14,230 nucleotides of DNA from contig CAIYXG010000177.1 of the NCBI GenBank assembly GCA_903930035.1, forward strand, positions 1 through 14,230, read 5' to 3'. Numbering within the stretch: position 1 is the first letter of the stretch; every line of letters begins with the position of its first letter. This stretch comes from an uncultured Actinomycetes bacterium (GTDB lineage Bacteria > Actinomycetota > Acidimicrobiia > Acidimicrobiales > Microtrichaceae). Below are positions 13,578 to 14,230 of this stretch, piece by piece. The translations under genes were made by a program, and so were the position numbers. Under the pieces are notes generated by a model. The model made no database searches and had not been told where the DNA came from. It saw only the letters and a program-made list of their open reading frames with translations.

Positions 13578-13580
13578 GGC

Positions 13581-13850
13581 GTGCCAACTCTTGAGCAGAT
13601 CTTCGAATTTCTTCCGACCCGTCCCGGCGGGCTGCTCGCCGCCGAGCAGCAGCTGTTCCTCGGCGAGGACTTCTTCCCCTGGATGATGGTCGCCCTGGGT
13701 GGTGCGCTCGTCGTGGGCAACCTGCTGGCGTGGTTCCGCCCGCCCCCGGCCGCCGAGGGCCGCAAGCCGCCACTCAGCCGGACCGTCGTGATGTCGGTGG
13801 TCGGCGTGGTCACGTTCGGCTGGGGCCTGGTCTCGCTCCTGGCGGGCTGA
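13581..13850 (+). CDS. Small two-helix membrane protein of unknown function
   Basis: Predicted protein of 89 residues starting at GTG 13581 (VPTLEQIFEFLPTRPGGLLA). The visible parts are an amphipathic N-terminal segment (about 1-35), a first membrane helix around MMVALGGALVVGNLLAW, a short proline/basic loop (FRPPPAAEGRKPPLSR) and a second helix at the C-terminus (TVVMSVVGVVTFGWGLVSLL). The loop composition suggests that it faces the cytoplasm, with both ends outside, though this is uncertain. I recognise no family. The start was chosen because the upstream in-frame sequence is arginine-rich non-coding-like DNA and because a -10-like TACTAT lies 9 nt before the GTG. It ends 20 nt before a LivG-type ATPase gene on the same strand, so it probably belongs to that transporter operon, perhaps as an accessory membrane subunit. 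Confidence 0.75.
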   Translation: MPTLEQIFEFLPTRPGGLLAAEQQLFLGEDFFPWMMVALGGALVVGNLLAWFRPPPAAEGRKPPLSRTVVMSVVGVVTFGWGLVSLLAG

Positions 13851-13870
13851 CGGGACCGGGGGGCTCGCAC

Positions 13871-14230
13871 ATGGGGGACGGAGCGGCGGCCGGCACCGGT
13901 GGGGTGGCCGGTGCCGACGTGCGGCTCCAGACCGAGGACCTGACCGTCCGTCACGGCGGGGTGGTGGCGCTCAGCCAGGTCTCGCTGGAGGTACGGGCCG
14001 GCGAGGTCGTCGGCCTCATCGGGCCCAACGGCGCCGGCAAGTCGACCTTCGTGGATGCCGTGAGCGGCTTCGTCGAGCACACCGGCACCGTGCGGGTCGG
14101 TGGCGCCGACGTGAGCGCGCTGGCCCCGCACGACCGGGCCCGCCGGGGTCTGGCCCGGACCTGGCAGTCGGTCGAGCTGTTCGACGGCCTGAGCGTCCGC
14201 GAGCAGTGCCGGGTGGCGGTGGCGCCGTCC
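13871..14230 (+). CDS. LivG-type ABC transporter ATP-binding protein (partial, C-terminus beyond window)
   Basis: The first 120 residues of an ABC ATPase are visible, starting at ATG 13871 with a G-rich ribosome-binding site upstream; the frame is open to the right edge. After a glycine/alanine-rich 15-residue extension, the nucleotide-binding domain begins (VRLQTEDLTVRHGGVVAL). Walker A is GPNGAGKST at 51-59, and the Q-loop region reads LARTWQSVELFDGLSVREQ at 94-112, the pattern of LivG (RTFQ-x2-LF-x-GLTV) with tryptophan in place of the usual phenylalanine. Walker B and the signature motif lie beyond the window. It would energise a branched-chain amino acid-type importer, either one encoded further right or the ATPase-less binding protein/permease pair at 2301-5733. 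Confidence 0.92.
   Translation, partial: MGDGAAAGTGGVAGADVRLQTEDLTVRHGGVVALSQVSLEVRAGEVVGLIGPNGAGKSTFVDAVSGFVEHTGTVRVGGADVSALAPHDRARRGLARTWQSVELFDGLSVREQCRVAVAPS

Larger units (their letters stand above)
13244..13580. promoter_or_regulatory. 337-bp divergent intergenic region upstream of ecm
   Basis: No gene is supported here. The region separates minus-strand ecm from the plus-strand small membrane protein gene, so it should hold both promoters. From left to right it contains the ecm ribosome-binding site (GGGAG, complement of 13253-13257), a run of six C-tracts (13308-13340), two adjacent GGACC/GGTCC palindromes (13364-13391 and 13404-13422), overlapping GC-rich inverted repeats (13513-13577) and a TACTAT -10-like hexamer (13566-13571). 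No cobalamin riboswitch elements were recognised. Confidence 0.6.

Noticed and set aside
13244..13580. A cobalamin riboswitch upstream of the B12-dependent mutase
   Set aside because: I looked for the conserved B12-box type sequence and the surrounding stems on the ecm strand and saw none; the structure present is palindromes and G-runs.

Overview
The window is very GC-rich, gene-dense bacterial DNA. Its gene content points to a high-GC actinobacterium: a short AccE-type epsilon subunit behind an acyl-CoA carboxylase beta subunit, a MeaA-type ethylmalonyl-CoA mutase, and start codons that look leaderless. Acidimicrobiia or a relative is possible, but that placement is an impression, not a demonstrated fact. 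No rRNA, tRNA, CRISPR array, insertion sequence or phage gene was seen. Many long antisense ORFs occur, as expected at this base composition, and were discarded.

Layout from left to right: (1) the N-terminal end of an unrecognised minus-strand gene (1-151); (2) a minus-strand CmcJ/NvfI-like putative iron/2-oxoglutarate oxygenase with a helical C-terminal extension (253-1428); (3) a plus-strand 5'-3' exonuclease of the PIN/FLAP type (1501-2403), whose 3' end overlaps by 103 bp the 3' end of (4) a minus-strand fused LivH-LivM permease (2301-4226, probably starting further upstream at a non-canonical codon); (5) a minus-strand substrate-binding lipoprotein (4312-5733) that pairs with the permease; (6) a minus-strand LOG-family phosphoribohydrolase (5843-6442); (7-10) a compact plus-strand operon of acyl-CoA carboxylase beta subunit, epsilon subunit, metallophosphoesterase and class III CoA-transferase (6538-10427), joined by stop/start overlaps; (11, 12) a minus-strand pair of ethylmalonyl-CoA mutase (11276-13243) followed by a membrane protein with a degenerate GGDEF domain (10432-11211); (13) a 337-bp divergent intergenic region rich in palindromes and G-runs; (14, 15) a plus-strand small two-helix membrane protein (13581-13850) followed by the N-terminal half of a LivG-type ABC ATPase running off the right edge.

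Two themes emerge. One is CoA-ester carbon metabolism: an acyl-CoA carboxylase, a CoA-transferase and a B12-dependent ethylmalonyl-CoA mutase would fit the C4/C5 dicarboxyl-CoA steps of propionyl-CoA or ethylmalonyl-CoA metabolism, although the biotin-carrying alpha subunit and crotonyl-CoA carboxylase/reductase are not in the window. The other is uptake of small organic solutes by branched-chain-amino-acid-type ABC transporters: one incomplete set (binding protein plus fused permease, no ATPase) and the start of another set (ATPase). No obviously new defence or mobile system was found. The most interesting signals are the missing canonical start of the fused permease, the structured divergent region upstream of ecm, the embedded phosphoesterase in the carboxylase operon and the degenerate GGDEF protein downstream of ecm.
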